Source: Campylobacter sp. MIT 21-1684
GTDB taxonomy: Bacteria; Campylobacterota; Campylobacteria; Campylobacterales; Campylobacteraceae
Direction: 5' to 3'
DNA: 64,000 nucleotides
NCBI RefSeq assembly: GCF_026241315.1
Contig: NZ_JAPHNA010000004.1
Span: 33,995 to 97,994, forward strand
Positions 17,599 to 27,788 of this stretch are shown here, one piece after another (position 1 is the stretch's first letter; each line of letters opens with the position of its first letter). The notes under the pieces are model-generated. The model was not told the DNA's origin and ran no database searches. It saw only the letters and a program-made list of their open reading frames with translations. The translations under genes were made by a program, and so were the position numbers.

Positions 17599-18941
17599 TT
17601 TCTTGCTCTTTTAACTAAATCAGCAATTAAAAAAGCAAGCTCTAAAGCTTGATCTGCGTTTAATCTTGGATCACACTGCGTTTCATATCTTTTTTCAAGA
17701 CTCTGTGCAGTAATATTACTTGCCCCGCCTGTACATTCTGTTACATCCTGTCCTGTCATTTCTAGATGTACTCCACCGGGATATACCCCTTCACTCATTG
17801 CAACTTCAAAAAAAGTTTGCACTTCTTGCATAATTTTATTAAATTCTCTTGTTTTAAAATTCCCCATTTTTGTTGTATTGCCGTGCATAGGATCTATGCT
17901 ATATATCAAATTCAATCCTTCGCTTTTCAAACGAGAAAAAATTTTGGGTAAATTTGAAGCAATCAATTCAACTCCCATACGTATAATAAAAGTGAGCCTA
18001 CCTTCTTCATTATTTGGATTTAAAGCATTTGCTAAAGCTATGATTTCATCAGCACTTGCATTAGGTCCTATCTTTACACCTAAAGGATTTTTAACTCCGC
18101 TTAAAAAATGCACGTGAGCCTCATCAATATTACGAGTCCTCTCTCCTATCCATAACATATGAGCCGAACAGTCATAAACTTCTCCACTTAAACTATCCTC
18201 ACGTGTTAAAGTTTGCTCATAAGGCAGCAATAAAGCTTCGTGTGAAGTATAAACCGTAACCTCTCTTAAACTAGGAGTATTGTTCGTATTTATACCACAA
18301 GCTTCCATAAAAGCAAGAGCTTGAGAAATTTTTTCACTAAGATCACTATACTGCCTGTGAAATTCGCTCTTCGTAAGAAAACCCAAATTCCAACGATGTA
18401 CCTCGTGTAAATCAGCCAAACCACCACGAGCAAAACCACGCAGTAAATTTAAGGTTGTTGCACTTTGATAATACGCTTCTAACATTCTTTGAGGATCTGG
18501 AATACGTGCTTGTTCATCAAATTTAAAACCATTGATAATATCACCACGATAACTTGGAAGTTTTTTTCCATCAAGTTCTTCAAAATCGCTGCTTCGAGGT
18601 TTAGCAAACTGTCCTGCTATACGTCCAATTTTAACAACAGGACAGCCACCTGCAAAAGTTAAAACTATTGCCATTTGAAGAAGAATTTTAAACATATCTC
18701 GTATATTCACTGCGCCAAAATTCTCAAAACTTTCAGCACAATCTCCACCTTGCAAAACAAAAGCATCTTTTTGGGAAACTCTTGCAAGTGCCTTTTTCAA
18801 ATTTCTCACTTCACCGGCAAAAACTAAAGGAGGAAGCTTATTGAGTCTGTGTAAAACTTTTTCGAGTTCTTGTGAATTTGGGTAAGTCGGTTGCTGTCTA
18901 ATGGGAAATTTTTTCCAAGAATCCTTCGTCCAATTCATCAT
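17595..18941 (-). CDS. aroG: 3-deoxy-7-phosphoheptulonate synthase, class II
   Basis: First step of the shikimate pathway, joining PEP and erythrose-4-phosphate. 448 residues of the class II (plant-like) family: FVLQGGDCAESFENF, KIGRIAGQFAKPRS, SCEALLLPYEQ-like SHEALLLPYEQ, WIGERTR, and SIDPMHGNT near the C-terminus. The second ATG (18938) has slightly better spacing to GGA than the first. Downstream of rplS in the same orientation. Confidence 0.94.
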   Translation of the reverse strand: MMNWTKDSWKKFPIRQQPTYPNSQELEKVLHRLNKLPPLVFAGEVRNLKKALARVSQKDAFVLQGGDCAESFENFGAVNIRDMFKILLQMAIVLTFAGGCPVVKIGRIAGQFAKPRSSDFEELDGKKLPSYRGDIINGFKFDEQARIPDPQRMLEAYYQSATTLNLLRGFARGGLADLHEVHRWNLGFLTKSEFHRQYSDLSEKISQALAFMEACGINTNNTPSLREVTVYTSHEALLLPYEQTLTREDSLSGEVYDCSAHMLWIGERTRNIDEAHVHFLSGVKNPLGVKIGPNASADEIIALANALNPNNEEGRLTFIIRMGVELIASNLPKIFSRLKSEGLNLIYSIDPMHGNTTKMGNFKTREFNKIMQEVQTFFEVAMSEGVYPGGVHLEMTGQDVTECTGGASNITAQSLEKRYETQCDPRLNADQALELAFLIADLVKRARK

Positions 18942-18972
18942 ATGTCCATTACTTTATGAATTCAAATAAAGA

Positions 18973-19329
18973 TTATTTTTTAAGTTCCTTAATACGTGCA
19001 GCCTTACCTCGTCTTTCTCTAAGATAAAAGAGTCTTGCACGACGTACGCGACCTCTTCGTAAAACACTAATATTTTCCAAACTTTCACTATAAAGAGGAA
19101 AAATTCTTTCAACCCCGATATTATTTGCACCTATTTTTCGTACAGTAAATGTGGCACTTACTCCATTACCACGTCTTATAATACAAACGCCTTCAAAATG
19201 CTGAATACGCGTTTTATCACCTTCTTGAATACGAATAGCAAGTTTTAAAATATCTCCTGCTCTAAAATGCGGAATATTTTTTTCTTTTATTTGTTTTGCT
19301 TCAAACTGTTCTATATATTTATTTTTCAT
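18973..19329 (-). CDS. rplS: 50S ribosomal protein L19
   Basis: 118 residues, standard length. [34 protein letters not shown] and FTVRKIG are the typical L19 segments, with an arginine-rich C-terminus ([19 protein letters not shown]). It closes the rpsP-khpA-rimM-trmD-rplS ribosome-maturation cluster. Confidence 0.97.
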   Translation of the reverse strand: MKNKYIEQFEAKQIKEKNIPHFRAGDILKLAIRIQEGDKTRIQHFEGVCIIRRGNGVSATFTVRKIGANNIGVERIFPLYSESLENISVLRRGRVRRARLFYLRERRGKAARIKELKK

Positions 19330-19339
19330 TGCTTCATCC

Positions 19340-20044
19340 TTATTTTCTACGTCTGTATTTTAAAAACAAATCTGGTCTAAAAAATTGTGTTTTATACGAC
19401 GCTAAAATAGTTTTTAAAGCTGAAATTTTAGCGTGATTACCCTTTAAAAAGACTGAAGGTGTGCTAAACTGTTGCGAATTTCTTTCATAAAGAAAGGGTT
19501 TTGTAAAAGAAGGAGCTTCAAGAAGATCGCACTCAAAACTTTCTTCTATAAGACTTGCACTATTGCCCAACACCCCATCAAGATTACGTACAATCGCATC
19601 ACAAAGCACAAGAGCTGGGAGTTCTCCTCCTGTTACAATAAAATCACCTATACTAAAAATTTCATTAGCAAAATACTCTAACACTCTCTCATCAATACCC
19701 TCATATCTCCCGCATACAAAAACAATATGCTTCTTGCGACTTAAACGTTTTGCATCTTGCTGCTTAAAACTCTTTGCACTTGGATTCAAAAAAATAAAAT
19801 GAGAATTTTCATCTTGTTGTTGAATGTATTCTAAAGCATCAAATAAAGGTTGTGTTTGAAGTACAAGCCCGGCTCCGCCACCTATTTTATAGTTATCAAC
19901 TTTTTGACAATTTTGTTGCGAGAATGTTCTAGGATTATAAAATTCAAGCTCAAAAAGATTTTTTTTTAAAGCCTTAGCAAGTATTGAATCTTCAAAATAG
20001 AAACGAAGTAGGTTCGGAAACAAAGAGACAAAACTGAATTTCAT
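19340..20044 (-). CDS. trmD: tRNA (guanine-N1)-methyltransferase
   Basis: SPOUT methyltransferase forming m1G37, which protects against +1 frameshifting. 234 residues from ATG 20044, whose ATGA overlaps the rimM stop; the 12 codons upstream lie inside rimM. Motifs: [17 protein letters not shown] [28 protein letters not shown] and [13 protein letters not shown] form the trefoil-knot SAM site. Confidence 0.95.
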   Translation of the reverse strand: MKFSFVSLFPNLLRFYFEDSILAKALKKNLFELEFYNPRTFSQQNCQKVDNYKIGGGAGLVLQTQPLFDALEYIQQQDENSHFIFLNPSAKSFKQQDAKRLSRKKHIVFVCGRYEGIDERVLEYFANEIFSIGDFIVTGGELPALVLCDAIVRNLDGVLGNSASLIEESFECDLLEAPSFTKPFLYERNSQQFSTPSVFLKGNHAKISALKTILASYKTQFFRPDLFLKYRRRK

Positions 20045-20616
20045 GAATTTTCCAAAATAAAAAAAACATCGATAGTACAAAAAATCCTAGATTTTTCTAT
20101 CTCTATTTTCTTAACAAATTTATCAAGATATGGTACATAAAAAATTTTTGCAAATCCTTTTTTTATCATATTTTCATCGGTTTGAATTTCAAAAAGATAG
20201 CCCATGGTATTTTCTATAATATCTTTTACTTTGCCTATTTTTTGCAACTTCAAATCAGACATAAAAACCCAAAGCTCACAACCTAAAATATCAAAATAGA
20301 AATACTCATCTTTTTTAAGTATGCAAGTATTGCGAGTATATTCTATGCTTTGATAGAGGTAAATATTAGTTAATTCTTTTACTTTTTCTCTACTATTATA
20401 ATTTTCAAATAAAACTATTTTATTGAAACTATTATAATGTTTGATAGTAAGCTTTTTGGAAAAATCAATGTCGCAAACAGAATGAAAACTCGTAAAAAAA
20501 ACAGCATCTTTCTTAAATTGCGAAGGAAAGTCGCTAAGATTATGAAGTCGTATATAACCTTTTAAACCGATACTTTTGCCAAGTTTTGCAACACAAACAA
20601 ATTGCTCTTCACTCAA
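20041..20616 (-). CDS. rimM: Ribosome maturation factor RimM
   Basis: Assists assembly of the 30S head by binding S19. 191 residues; [24 protein letters not shown] is the N-terminal RimM domain in outline, and a PRC-barrel follows from about 105 ([12 protein letters not shown]). Somewhat longer than typical RimM. It overlaps khpA by 8 bases and trmD by 4. Confidence 0.9.
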   Translation of the reverse strand: MSEEQFVCVAKLGKSIGLKGYIRLHNLSDFPSQFKKDAVFFTSFHSVCDIDFSKKLTIKHYNSFNKIVLFENYNSREKVKELTNIYLYQSIEYTRNTCILKKDEYFYFDILGCELWVFMSDLKLQKIGKVKDIIENTMGYLFEIQTDENMIKKGFAKIFYVPYLDKFVKKIEIEKSRIFCTIDVFFILENS

Positions 20617-20851
20617 ATATTTTAACCGTAATACGATAATTCATTGTATCTTTATTTTTATAGGCAGAAAGAACACTCTTAATAGCTTGTATCATCTTAC
20701 CATTTTTTCCTATAAATTTTCCTGTGTCAACCTTATCTGCATAAATGATAAGTTCTGCAAAATTCTCATCTAAACAAACTTTTTCTACTTGAATCTTCTC
20801 AGGATAATCTGCGATAAGCTTAGCATATTCTTTTAAAAAATTTTCTACCAT
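20609..20851 (-). CDS. khpA: KH-domain RNA-binding protein KhpA
   Basis: 80 residues, a single KH domain with the [17 protein letters not shown] loop (variant of GxxG). Position between rpsP and rimM is the usual one. Family members bind RNA, often with KhpB, and influence cell-wall or translation functions. Confidence 0.88.
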   Translation of the reverse strand: MVENFLKEYAKLIADYPEKIQVEKVCLDENFAELIIYADKVDTGKFIGKNGKMIQAIKSVLSAYKNKDTMNYRITVKIFE

Positions 20852-20854
20852 AAT

Positions 20855-21082
20855 TTATTTACTAGTAAGAGAGGAAACTTTATCGCTAAGTTTTGCACCT
20901 ACGCTCTTCCAATATTCTAAACGTTTAGAATCAAAACGAATAACTTCGGGTTCAACCATAGGATTATAATACCCTATGCTTTCTATCCAACCTCCATCGC
21001 GACGTTTTCTGCTATCAGTTACTACGATACGATAAAACGGTCTTTTAGTTCTTCCCATTCTTGTAAGTCTAATTACTGTCAT
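20855..21082 (-). CDS. rpsP: 30S ribosomal protein S16
   Basis: 75 residues: [21 protein letters not shown] in outline and [15 protein letters not shown] identify S16. An ACTCCTTAAAG-type region on the plus strand (GGAG on the minus) gives a good ribosome-binding site. Four bases separate it from khpA. Confidence 0.97.
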   Translation of the reverse strand: MTVIRLTRMGRTKRPFYRIVVTDSRKRRDGGWIESIGYYNPMVEPEVIRFDSKRLEYWKSVGAKLSDKVSSLTSK

Positions 21083-21140
21083 TTTTACTCCTTAAAGTTT
21101 TAAATTTTATCTCTAAATACATAATATCCATAAATAAAAT

Positions 21141-22478
21141 TTAAAACTGCTTGCGAGCTTGATTCATCATTTGCATTAAACTCTCCATTCCTTTTTGTCC
21201 TGAAAATTTTCTCGCAAGTTTAGCAGCACTACCAAACTGTTTTAAAAAACGATTGACTTCTACTTGAGAAAGCCCTGCACCTTGTGCTATACGACGTTTT
21301 CTAGCATTATTAAGCAAACTTGGCATCTCTCTTTCTTTTGGAGTCATTGATGATATCATCGCTTTGATACGTACTATTTCTTTAGAATTATCAAGATCTA
21401 AGTCTTTAACTTGCGAAGCTACATTAGAAAGCCCGGGTATCATAGTCAATAAAGATTTCATACTGCCAAGCTTTTTTACACTTTCCATTTGAACAAGAAA
21501 ATCATTAAAATTAAATTCACCTTTCTTAATCTTCTGACTAAGTTTCTTAGCTTCTTTTTCATCAATAATTGTAGCTGTTTTTTCAGCTAAAGTAGCCAAA
21601 TCGCCTTCCCCCATAATCCTGCTTACTATTCTTTCTGGAAGAAAAGCTTCTAAATCAGCAATCTTTTCACCAACACCTATAAAACGTAAAGGAATGCCAA
21701 GTTGTCTTGCTATGCTAAGAGCTATGCCACCTTTAGTATCAGCATCAAATTTAGATAAAATCACCCCGCTAATACCTAAGGCTTCATTAAAACTCCCTGC
21801 AGTTTTTACACCATCTTGCCCACTCATTGCGTCAGCAATATAGAAAATTTCATCTGGTTGCAGAGAATCTTTTAAGTCCTTGAGTTCATCCATTAACATT
21901 GCATCTATAGCTAAACGACCGGCAGTATCAACAAGCAAAACATCAAATAAAGAACTTTTGGCTTTTTGCAAAGCTGCTTGTGCTACTTTTAGGGGCTTTT
22001 TTTCACTTTCAAGCCAAAACAGCTCTAATTCATTAAGCTCACAAAGCTGTTTCAACTGTTCAACAGCAGCTAAACGTTGTAAATCGCAAGCAGCTATCAG
22101 TACTCTTTTACCTCGAAGTTTTAAATAATTTGCAAGTTTTACAGTACTTGTTGTCTTACCTCCACCTTGCAAACCCGTCATTAACACCACAGTAGGAGGT
22201 TTTTGGGCAAAGACAAAACCTTGATTTGAACCTTTGATACGTAAAACATTTTCCAAATTCGACTTTATAGAATTAAGAAAATGTTTTTGTCCTATACCAT
22301 TCTTTCTTACTTCCTCTTCAATCAAAACTAAAAGCTCTTTTACAACTTTGTGATACACATCAGCTTTCAAAAGTGCTTTTTTTAAAGTCTCCAAAGCATT
22401 TTTTAAGGCTTTTTCATCATCAACAAAACGAAGTTTATTTACTGCTGATTTAAAAGATTCGCTGATAACTTCAAACAC
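21141..22478 (-). CDS. ffh: Signal recognition particle protein Ffh
   Basis: SRP54 GTPase that targets nascent membrane proteins. 445 residues: N domain, G domain with P-loop GLQGGGKTTSTVKLA (about 105), DTAGRLAIDAML and SKFDADTKGG, then the methionine-rich M domain from about 300 (GSMKSLLTMIPGLSN, QMMNQARKQF end). The spacing of 58 bases to rpsP suggests the same transcript. Confidence 0.97.
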   Translation of the reverse strand: MFEVISESFKSAVNKLRFVDDEKALKNALETLKKALLKADVYHKVVKELLVLIEEEVRKNGIGQKHFLNSIKSNLENVLRIKGSNQGFVFAQKPPTVVLMTGLQGGGKTTSTVKLANYLKLRGKRVLIAACDLQRLAAVEQLKQLCELNELELFWLESEKKPLKVAQAALQKAKSSLFDVLLVDTAGRLAIDAMLMDELKDLKDSLQPDEIFYIADAMSGQDGVKTAGSFNEALGISGVILSKFDADTKGGIALSIARQLGIPLRFIGVGEKIADLEAFLPERIVSRIMGEGDLATLAEKTATIIDEKEAKKLSQKIKKGEFNFNDFLVQMESVKKLGSMKSLLTMIPGLSNVASQVKDLDLDNSKEIVRIKAMISSMTPKEREMPSLLNNARKRRIAQGAGLSQVEVNRFLKQFGSAAKLARKFSGQKGMESLMQMMNQARKQF

Positions 22479-22534
22479 TACTTTCGCCTTTCTTACTTAA
22501 AATTATAAAACCAATTATTATATAAAAGCTTTGC

Positions 22535-23296
22535 TTAAATGCCTTTAAAATCTAGATTTTTTATTTCAAAGCCCATTTGAGAAAAAGTTTCGTCTAAATG
22601 GGCTTTAAAAGAATATTCTAAAAACCGTATTTCATAGCTATGTAAATACATTCTACGAGCTGAAATTTTGGCATATTTTTCATCTCCTATAATTCCATGT
22701 TTAATAAAAGCTGTATGTACTCTAATCTGATGCGTTCTGCCTGTTTGTATTACTACTTTTGCAAGAGTTTTTTTTCCAATAACCATTAACGGTGTAATAA
22801 TACTAAGTGCTTGGAGTCCTTGTTTGGATACTTTAGTATAAGCACCACCTTTTATTTTCATAGTCAATAAAGGCTCATTAATAGTAATCTGTTCAGCTAA
22901 TACTCCATCAAGTACTGCGATATAGCTTTTAAAAACCCTTTGTTCTCTAAATTCTTCTATACACTTTTTACGAATTGCATCATCTTTGCACAATACAAGC
23001 ACTCCACTTGTCTGCTTATCCAAACGGTGAAGCAACTTAGCCTTATAGAGTTTTTCTAAATCTTCACTAATGCAATTATAAGGTTTATTTATAGCAAGAA
23101 TTCTATTATCTTCAAATAGTATATGAGCTTTTTTTATTTGTAATACTTCAAATTTGCTCTTTTTATCCATCAAAGTTCTTGCAAGAATAATTTTTCTTCC
23201 TTGTGAAAAAACACAACCCTTATCAATCATATCTTTTGCTTTCTTATGAGAAATTCTTTCTTGAAATGCTAAAAGTTTATAAGCTTTTTCCTGCAT
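22535..23296 (-). CDS. RluA-family pseudouridine synthase
   Basis: 253 residues from ATG 23296, which follows AAAGG at proper spacing. Short S4-like N-terminal domain (ERISHKKAKDMIDKG), then the catalytic RluA domain with HRLDKQTSGVLVLCKDD holding the catalytic aspartate, and RTHQIRVHTAFIKHGIIGD. Modifies uridine in 23S rRNA or tRNA; the target site cannot be told from sequence. Its start lies within the 3' end of waaA. Confidence 0.9.
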   Translation of the reverse strand: MQEKAYKLLAFQERISHKKAKDMIDKGCVFSQGRKIILARTLMDKKSKFEVLQIKKAHILFEDNRILAINKPYNCISEDLEKLYKAKLLHRLDKQTSGVLVLCKDDAIRKKCIEEFREQRVFKSYIAVLDGVLAEQITINEPLLTMKIKGGAYTKVSKQGLQALSIITPLMVIGKKTLAKVVIQTGRTHQIRVHTAFIKHGIIGDEKYAKISARRMYLHSYEIRFLEYSFKAHLDETFSQMGFEIKNLDFKGI

Positions 23297-24443
23297 ACAC
23301 ACCTTTCTGGATAGCTTGAATGATCGGTTGTAAATCTTTTTTTTGCTTAACTATGGCTTGATTATTTTGCCTATGAACTAATTCATCAAATTCTTGTATA
23401 TTTTCACAGAAAATAATATTTTCTACTTGAGAAAAAAGTGTTTTTTGGTTATCAATATATTTTCCACTTATAATGCTATTTTTAAAAAAAGCCGCTTCGA
23501 CAGGATTGTGTCCTCCTATACCTTTCACAAAAGAACCGCCAAGTACTACTACATCACTAATAGAATAAAAATTCACAAGCTCTCCCAAAACATCAAGCAA
23601 GACGATTTGATTTTTAAAGAGTTCTTCTATTCCATTATCGAAAGAAAAATCACTTACTGTGCTAAAACCTATGCCTTTGCTTGATAACAATTCTTTAACC
23701 TCTACAAAACGCTCAGGATGTCTCGGTGCTATAAGCAATTTTTCATTCTCAAGCAAACTAATATTTTTAAGCAAAAGTTCTTCTTCGTTATTGTGGGTAT
23801 TTGCAAAAAGAATAAGTTTTGAACAAAGTTTTTGCAATTTCCTTGTAAGTTTTGGCTCTAAACTTGCTTTTATATTACAAAAAACATGTACATTTTTCGC
23901 ACCAAGCTCTAAAAGCCTTTCTTTATCTTTTTCACTTTGAGCAAATACCTCATCAATATAAAAAAACACTTTTCTATAAAAAAAAGCAAATCTTTTATAA
24001 TTTTTATAAGATTTTTCTGTAATTCTTGCATTCACAAGAATGACTTTCGCACCTTTAACTTTAGCGCAAAAAACAAGCATTAACCAATACTCTGCTTCAA
24101 AAAGTACCAAAACTTTACAAGGCTTTAACCAAAAAGGAAGAAAAGGTTCAAAAGCTAAAAAATTAACCTTTTTACAAAACATACAAGCATAATCAAAACC
24201 TGTTTGTGTAATAGTGCTCACTCGAGAATCAAAACAAAGTACTAATTTTTCAATACTTTTTGCTTCACCCAAAGAACAAATGTGAAAATGTACTGCGGCA
24301 AGCTGTTGTTTTATATTTCTATAAAGAAAGAAACGAGCCTTTAAGCTATTTTTATATTTCACCTTTGCAAAAGAAAGAAGAAAGATGAAAGGAGCGGCAA
24401 AAAACCATACTATTACAACAATGATATAATAAAGAAAAAGCAA
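23277..24443 (-). CDS. waaA: 3-deoxy-D-manno-octulosonic acid transferase
   Basis: Adds Kdo to lipid A precursor. 388 residues: N-terminal membrane anchor (about 1-25), then a GT-B glycosyltransferase with the acceptor-site HICSLGEAKS, the nucleotide-binding LIAPRHPERF and GGHNPVEAAFF motifs. The start is TTG. Located between the zinc-ribbon gene and the pseudouridine synthase. Confidence 0.92.
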   Translation of the reverse strand: MLFLYYIIVVIVWFFAAPFIFLLSFAKVKYKNSLKARFFLYRNIKQQLAAVHFHICSLGEAKSIEKLVLCFDSRVSTITQTGFDYACMFCKKVNFLAFEPFLPFWLKPCKVLVLFEAEYWLMLVFCAKVKGAKVILVNARITEKSYKNYKRFAFFYRKVFFYIDEVFAQSEKDKERLLELGAKNVHVFCNIKASLEPKLTRKLQKLCSKLILFANTHNNEEELLLKNISLLENEKLLIAPRHPERFVEVKELLSSKGIGFSTVSDFSFDNGIEELFKNQIVLLDVLGELVNFYSISDVVVLGGSFVKGIGGHNPVEAAFFKNSIISGKYIDNQKTLFSQVENIIFCENIQEFDELVHRQNNQAIVKQKKDLQPIIQAIQKGVYAGKSL

Positions 24444-24445
24444 AT

Positions 24446-25153
24446 TTATTCTTGGACTTTATAAAGTATCCTTCCACAATGCGGACAAGTAACGATTTCT
24501 TCGCCTCGTATTATAGAAAGATGAGTTTTATCATAAATTTTCATAAAACATCCATAACAAGCCTGTTTTTTCACAGGGACAACAGCTGTATTTTTCGCCC
24601 ATTTGCGAATTTTTTCATAAAAACTCAAAACTCTTTGATTCATTTCAGCTATTAATTGTGTTTTTCTATCATAAACACCCATTCTCTCTTTTTCTATGGT
24701 TTGTATTTGAGTTTGAATATCAATTTTAACACTCTCCATTTGCTGCACTTCTTTTGCTTTTTCATCTAAGAGTTCTTTTTTAAAAGCCTCTTTGCTGTCT
24801 AAAATTTTATCAAGCCTGACAATCTCATCATTTGCTGCGTCTAACTGCTCTCTTGCTATATCTTCTTCTATTTTTAGAGCATTGGCTTCTTTTTCAGTTT
24901 TTACCATAGTACTTTTTTTTGAAAGCTCCTTGATCTTAGTCGAAAATTCTGTAATATGAGTATTGTTTTGAATTTTTTGCTGCTGGGTGTCTTTAATTTC
25001 ATTATCCAAATCGCTTAATTGAATATCAATTTTAAGAATTTTATTTTCTGCGTCTTTTAAAACTTTACTTATGGTCTCAATTTTAGGTTCAAAACTATCA
25101 ATTTCTTGGTCTATTTTGGACAAAAGCACCAATTGCTCAAGATATTTATTCAT
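24446..25153 (-). CDS. Coiled-coil protein with C4 zinc ribbon
   Basis: 235 residues: about 170 residues of heptad-rich coiled coil, then a zinc ribbon with CYGCFMKI and CPHCGRIL. This matches the conserved C4-type zinc-ribbon family found in epsilonproteobacteria and others, related in outline to the CT398/HP0958 type. HP0958 in Helicobacter affects flagellar gene expression; whether this holds here is inference. Confidence 0.82.
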   Translation of the reverse strand: MNKYLEQLVLLSKIDQEIDSFEPKIETISKVLKDAENKILKIDIQLSDLDNEIKDTQQQKIQNNTHITEFSTKIKELSKKSTMVKTEKEANALKIEEDIAREQLDAANDEIVRLDKILDSKEAFKKELLDEKAKEVQQMESVKIDIQTQIQTIEKERMGVYDRKTQLIAEMNQRVLSFYEKIRKWAKNTAVVPVKKQACYGCFMKIYDKTHLSIIRGEEIVTCPHCGRILYKVQE

Positions 25154-25162
25154 TTATTTTCC

Positions 25163-25888
25163 TTAAACATAATTAAATGGATTTTTAGAATTTCTTATTA
25201 TAACCTCTAGCGATAAATTTTGCAAATTTCTTGCAAGACTTTGAGCAAAATAGTTTTCAGATTCAAAATGCCCTATATCGATAAGATTTAATTGATTTTC
25301 AATAGCCTCAAAAGCCTGATGATACTTTAAATCTCCTGTCAAAAAACAATCAGCATTAACTTCTTGTAGTAAATCACCGCCACTACCAACACAAACCGCG
25401 ATACGTCTAAGATTTTTTTTTCCACAATAGCTTACTCTTAAAAATTGCATATTAAAACTTTTCTTTACCAATTCACATAATTTCGAAAAACACATATCTA
25501 CATCTATATAAATCAAAAATTTTTCTTGTGTATAAGATTGAAAACCTAAAATTTCGGAAACAACATAGGCATTAAGATGACTTAAATCGTAATTCGTATG
25601 CAAAGAAATCAAAGAAATATTTTTTAGCAACATATCCTTTATTATTCCCACAGGATACTGCTCTCCTCTTAAATTCTTTAGAGCTTTAAAAAGTAAAGGA
25701 TGATGGGTGATACAAAGAGAATTCGGTTCAAATTCATCAACAAGTTTTTTACTAAGATCAAGACTTATATAAATCTTTTCAATTTCATCATTGCTATTGC
25801 CTAACAAAAGCCCACTATTATCCCAATTCGCCTGAGTTTCAAAAGGACTTAATGTATTTAAAAATTCATAAACTTCAATTAATTTCAT
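25163..25888 (-). CDS. Nif3-like dinuclear metal-center protein
   Basis: 241 residues. Metal ligands fit [24 protein letters not shown] and, near the end, [12 protein letters not shown]. Nif3/YbgI proteins are suggested GTP cyclohydrolase 1-type or unknown-function metalloenzymes. The start overlaps the glyQ stop by 14 bases. Confidence 0.88.
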   Translation of the reverse strand: MKLIEVYEFLNTLSPFETQANWDNSGLLLGNSNDEIEKIYISLDLSKKLVDEFEPNSLCITHHPLLFKALKNLRGEQYPVGIIKDMLLKNISLISLHTNYDLSHLNAYVVSEILGFQSYTQEKFLIYIDVDMCFSKLCELVKKSFNMQFLRVSYCGKKNLRRIAVCVGSGGDLLQEVNADCFLTGDLKYHQAFEAIENQLNLIDIGHFESENYFAQSLARNLQNLSLEVIIRNSKNPFNYV

Positions 25889-26738
25889 TCAATGTATTCT
25901 TATAAGTTTGAGCACAAGTTTTAGAAAGTTCTCGTATTTTTAACATATATTCTTGTCTTTGAGCAACAGAAATCACCCCTCTAGCATCAAGCAAATTAAA
26001 AGTATGGGCAGCAAGCATACAGTAATCATAAGCAGGAAGTGCTAATCCTTGCTCTAAAATTCTCTTACATTCTTTATATGCATTTTCAAATTGTGAATGT
26101 AACATAGAAACATCACTCAACTCAAAATTATATTTACTAAATTCATACTCACTTTGCCTATGCACATCTGCATAGCTTATCTTCTCTCCTTTATATTCAC
26201 TCCAAATAATATCATATACATTTTCAACATTTTGCAAATACATTGCAATTCGCTCAAGCCCATAAGTGATCTCCACACTAACCTGCTCTACTGCCAAACC
26301 TCCAACTTGTTGAAAATAAGTAAATTGTGTTACTTCCATACCATCAAGCCATACTTCCCAACCTAAACCCCAAGCACCTAAACTCGGACTCTCCCAATTG
26401 TCTTCAACAAAACGAACATCGTGATTTTTCAAATCAAAACCAAGCTGTTGAAGACTCTTAAGATAAAGTTCTTGTATAGCATCAGGACTAGGTTTAATGA
26501 GCACCTGAAATTGATAGTACATCCCCAAACGATTAGGATTTTCTCCATATCTCCCATCTGTAGGTCTTCTGCTTGGTGCAACATACGCACTTGCCCAAGC
26601 TTTTTTTCCTAAACTTCTCAAAAAAGTTGCAGGATGAAAAGTACCTGCCCCAGCCGGCATATCGTAAGGCTGCATAATAGCACAACCTTGTTCTTGCCAA
26701 TAATTTTGCAAATTTAATATCATTTGTGAAAAGGTCAT
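25875..26738 (-). CDS. glyQ: Glycyl-tRNA synthetase alpha subunit
   Basis: Catalytic subunit of the alpha2beta2 glycyl-tRNA synthetase. 287 residues: [21 protein letters not shown] in outline, [17 protein letters not shown], and [19 protein letters not shown] are hallmark sequences. The beta subunit (glyS) is not in the window, as expected where the two are unlinked. Confidence 0.96.
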   Translation of the reverse strand: MTFSQMILNLQNYWQEQGCAIMQPYDMPAGAGTFHPATFLRSLGKKAWASAYVAPSRRPTDGRYGENPNRLGMYYQFQVLIKPSPDAIQELYLKSLQQLGFDLKNHDVRFVEDNWESPSLGAWGLGWEVWLDGMEVTQFTYFQQVGGLAVEQVSVEITYGLERIAMYLQNVENVYDIIWSEYKGEKISYADVHRQSEYEFSKYNFELSDVSMLHSQFENAYKECKRILEQGLALPAYDYCMLAAHTFNLLDARGVISVAQRQEYMLKIRELSKTCAQTYKNTLNEIN

Positions 26739-26743
26739 CTATA

Positions 26744-27274
26744 TTACTCTTCTTTGCTTTTTTCATTATTTTCTAATGCATCATTTTGTTCTAATCGAGA
26801 TTCTTTACCAAAAACATCAATGGTTTTATTCCACATTAATTTATATTTACGTTTAAGAAATTCTATCTCTTCACGAGCGTGTTTAAGCTCAATATTCAAA
26901 GTTTCTGCAGTAGTTCTTCCCTCATCGTATAATTCTTGCATAGAATATAAAGCATCTTTTAAGAATTTATTTTCATTTTTTAAAGCTTCTAAGGTTTCAT
27001 CTTTAGCATCTAAAACCTTTTCGTGTAAATTTAAAATTGTCCCTATTGTTTTTTCAACAAAACTTTCACCAGCTAAAGTCATAGAATTCACTAAAGTGTT
27101 TTGCGATTTTGCTGCACTTGGAACAATTGAAAAAGTACCTTGATTAGCTTCTATATAAATTTTACCTTCTTCCTCTTTAAAATTCAGTGCTCCATTTGCC
27201 ATCATCCCTTTAACAACATCTTCGTTCAAATGAACTAATTTGCAAAATTCTTGAAGTTCTAAATATGCTTGCAT
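26744..27274 (-). CDS. Conserved epsilonproteobacterial coiled-coil protein
   Basis: 176 residues, no signal peptide. N-terminal ~55 residues form a compact domain (YLELQEFCKLVHLNEDVVKG) with helix-turn-helix-like character, followed by a long coiled coil (about 75-165). I believe it belongs to the DUF3972 group, but this is from memory. Between purE and glyQ in the same operon. Confidence 0.65.
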   Translation of the reverse strand: MQAYLELQEFCKLVHLNEDVVKGMMANGALNFKEEEGKIYIEANQGTFSIVPSAAKSQNTLVNSMTLAGESFVEKTIGTILNLHEKVLDAKDETLEALKNENKFLKDALYSMQELYDEGRTTAETLNIELKHAREEIEFLKRKYKLMWNKTIDVFGKESRLEQNDALENNEKSKEE

Positions 27275-27283
27275 TTATATCCT

Positions 27284-27781
27284 TTATAACAAAACTTCTA
27301 CTTGCTTTGAATCTTTTTCAATCTTTTTTTCATTTTCTTGCCGGTCCTGTTTTAATGCTTGAGCTAATTTTTCATTATTTAAGGCAAGAATTTGCAATGC
27401 TAAATAGGCTGCATTGATAGCACCTGCCTTCCCTATGGCTAAAGTACCTACAGGAATGCCACTTGGCATTTGCACAGTCGAAAATAAAGAATCCATACTC
27501 GCTAGATTGCTCCCGCTCATCGGTACACCAAGTACAGGTTTAAGAGTGTAGGCTGCACAAACACCAGCCAAATGCGCTGCCATACCAGCCGCGGCTATAA
27601 AAACCTTTGCTCCTTTTTTTTCTGCATTTTCAAGGTATTCTTTTGTTCTTTTTGGGCTTCGGTGTGCTGAAGTGATAACAAGCTCATATTTAACTCCAAA
27701 ATTTTTAAATACTTTAACACACTCACTCATTATTTCATAATCGCTTTTACTTCCCATTACAATAGATACGAATTCCATCAT
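27284..27781 (-). CDS. purE: N5-carboxyaminoimidazole ribonucleotide mutase
   Basis: Class I PurE for purine synthesis. 165 residues: SIVMGSKSDYEIM, the catalytic ITSAHRSPKRT, IAAAGMAAHLAGV and GVPMSGSNLASMDSLFS. The second ATG (27778) is equally possible and has a better distance to AAAGGA. No purK is next to it. Confidence 0.95.
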   Translation of the reverse strand: MMEFVSIVMGSKSDYEIMSECVKVFKNFGVKYELVITSAHRSPKRTKEYLENAEKKGAKVFIAAAGMAAHLAGVCAAYTLKPVLGVPMSGSNLASMDSLFSTVQMPSGIPVGTLAIGKAGAINAAYLALQILALNNEKLAQALKQDRQENEKKIEKDSKQVEVLL

Positions 27782-27788
27782 TTTTCCT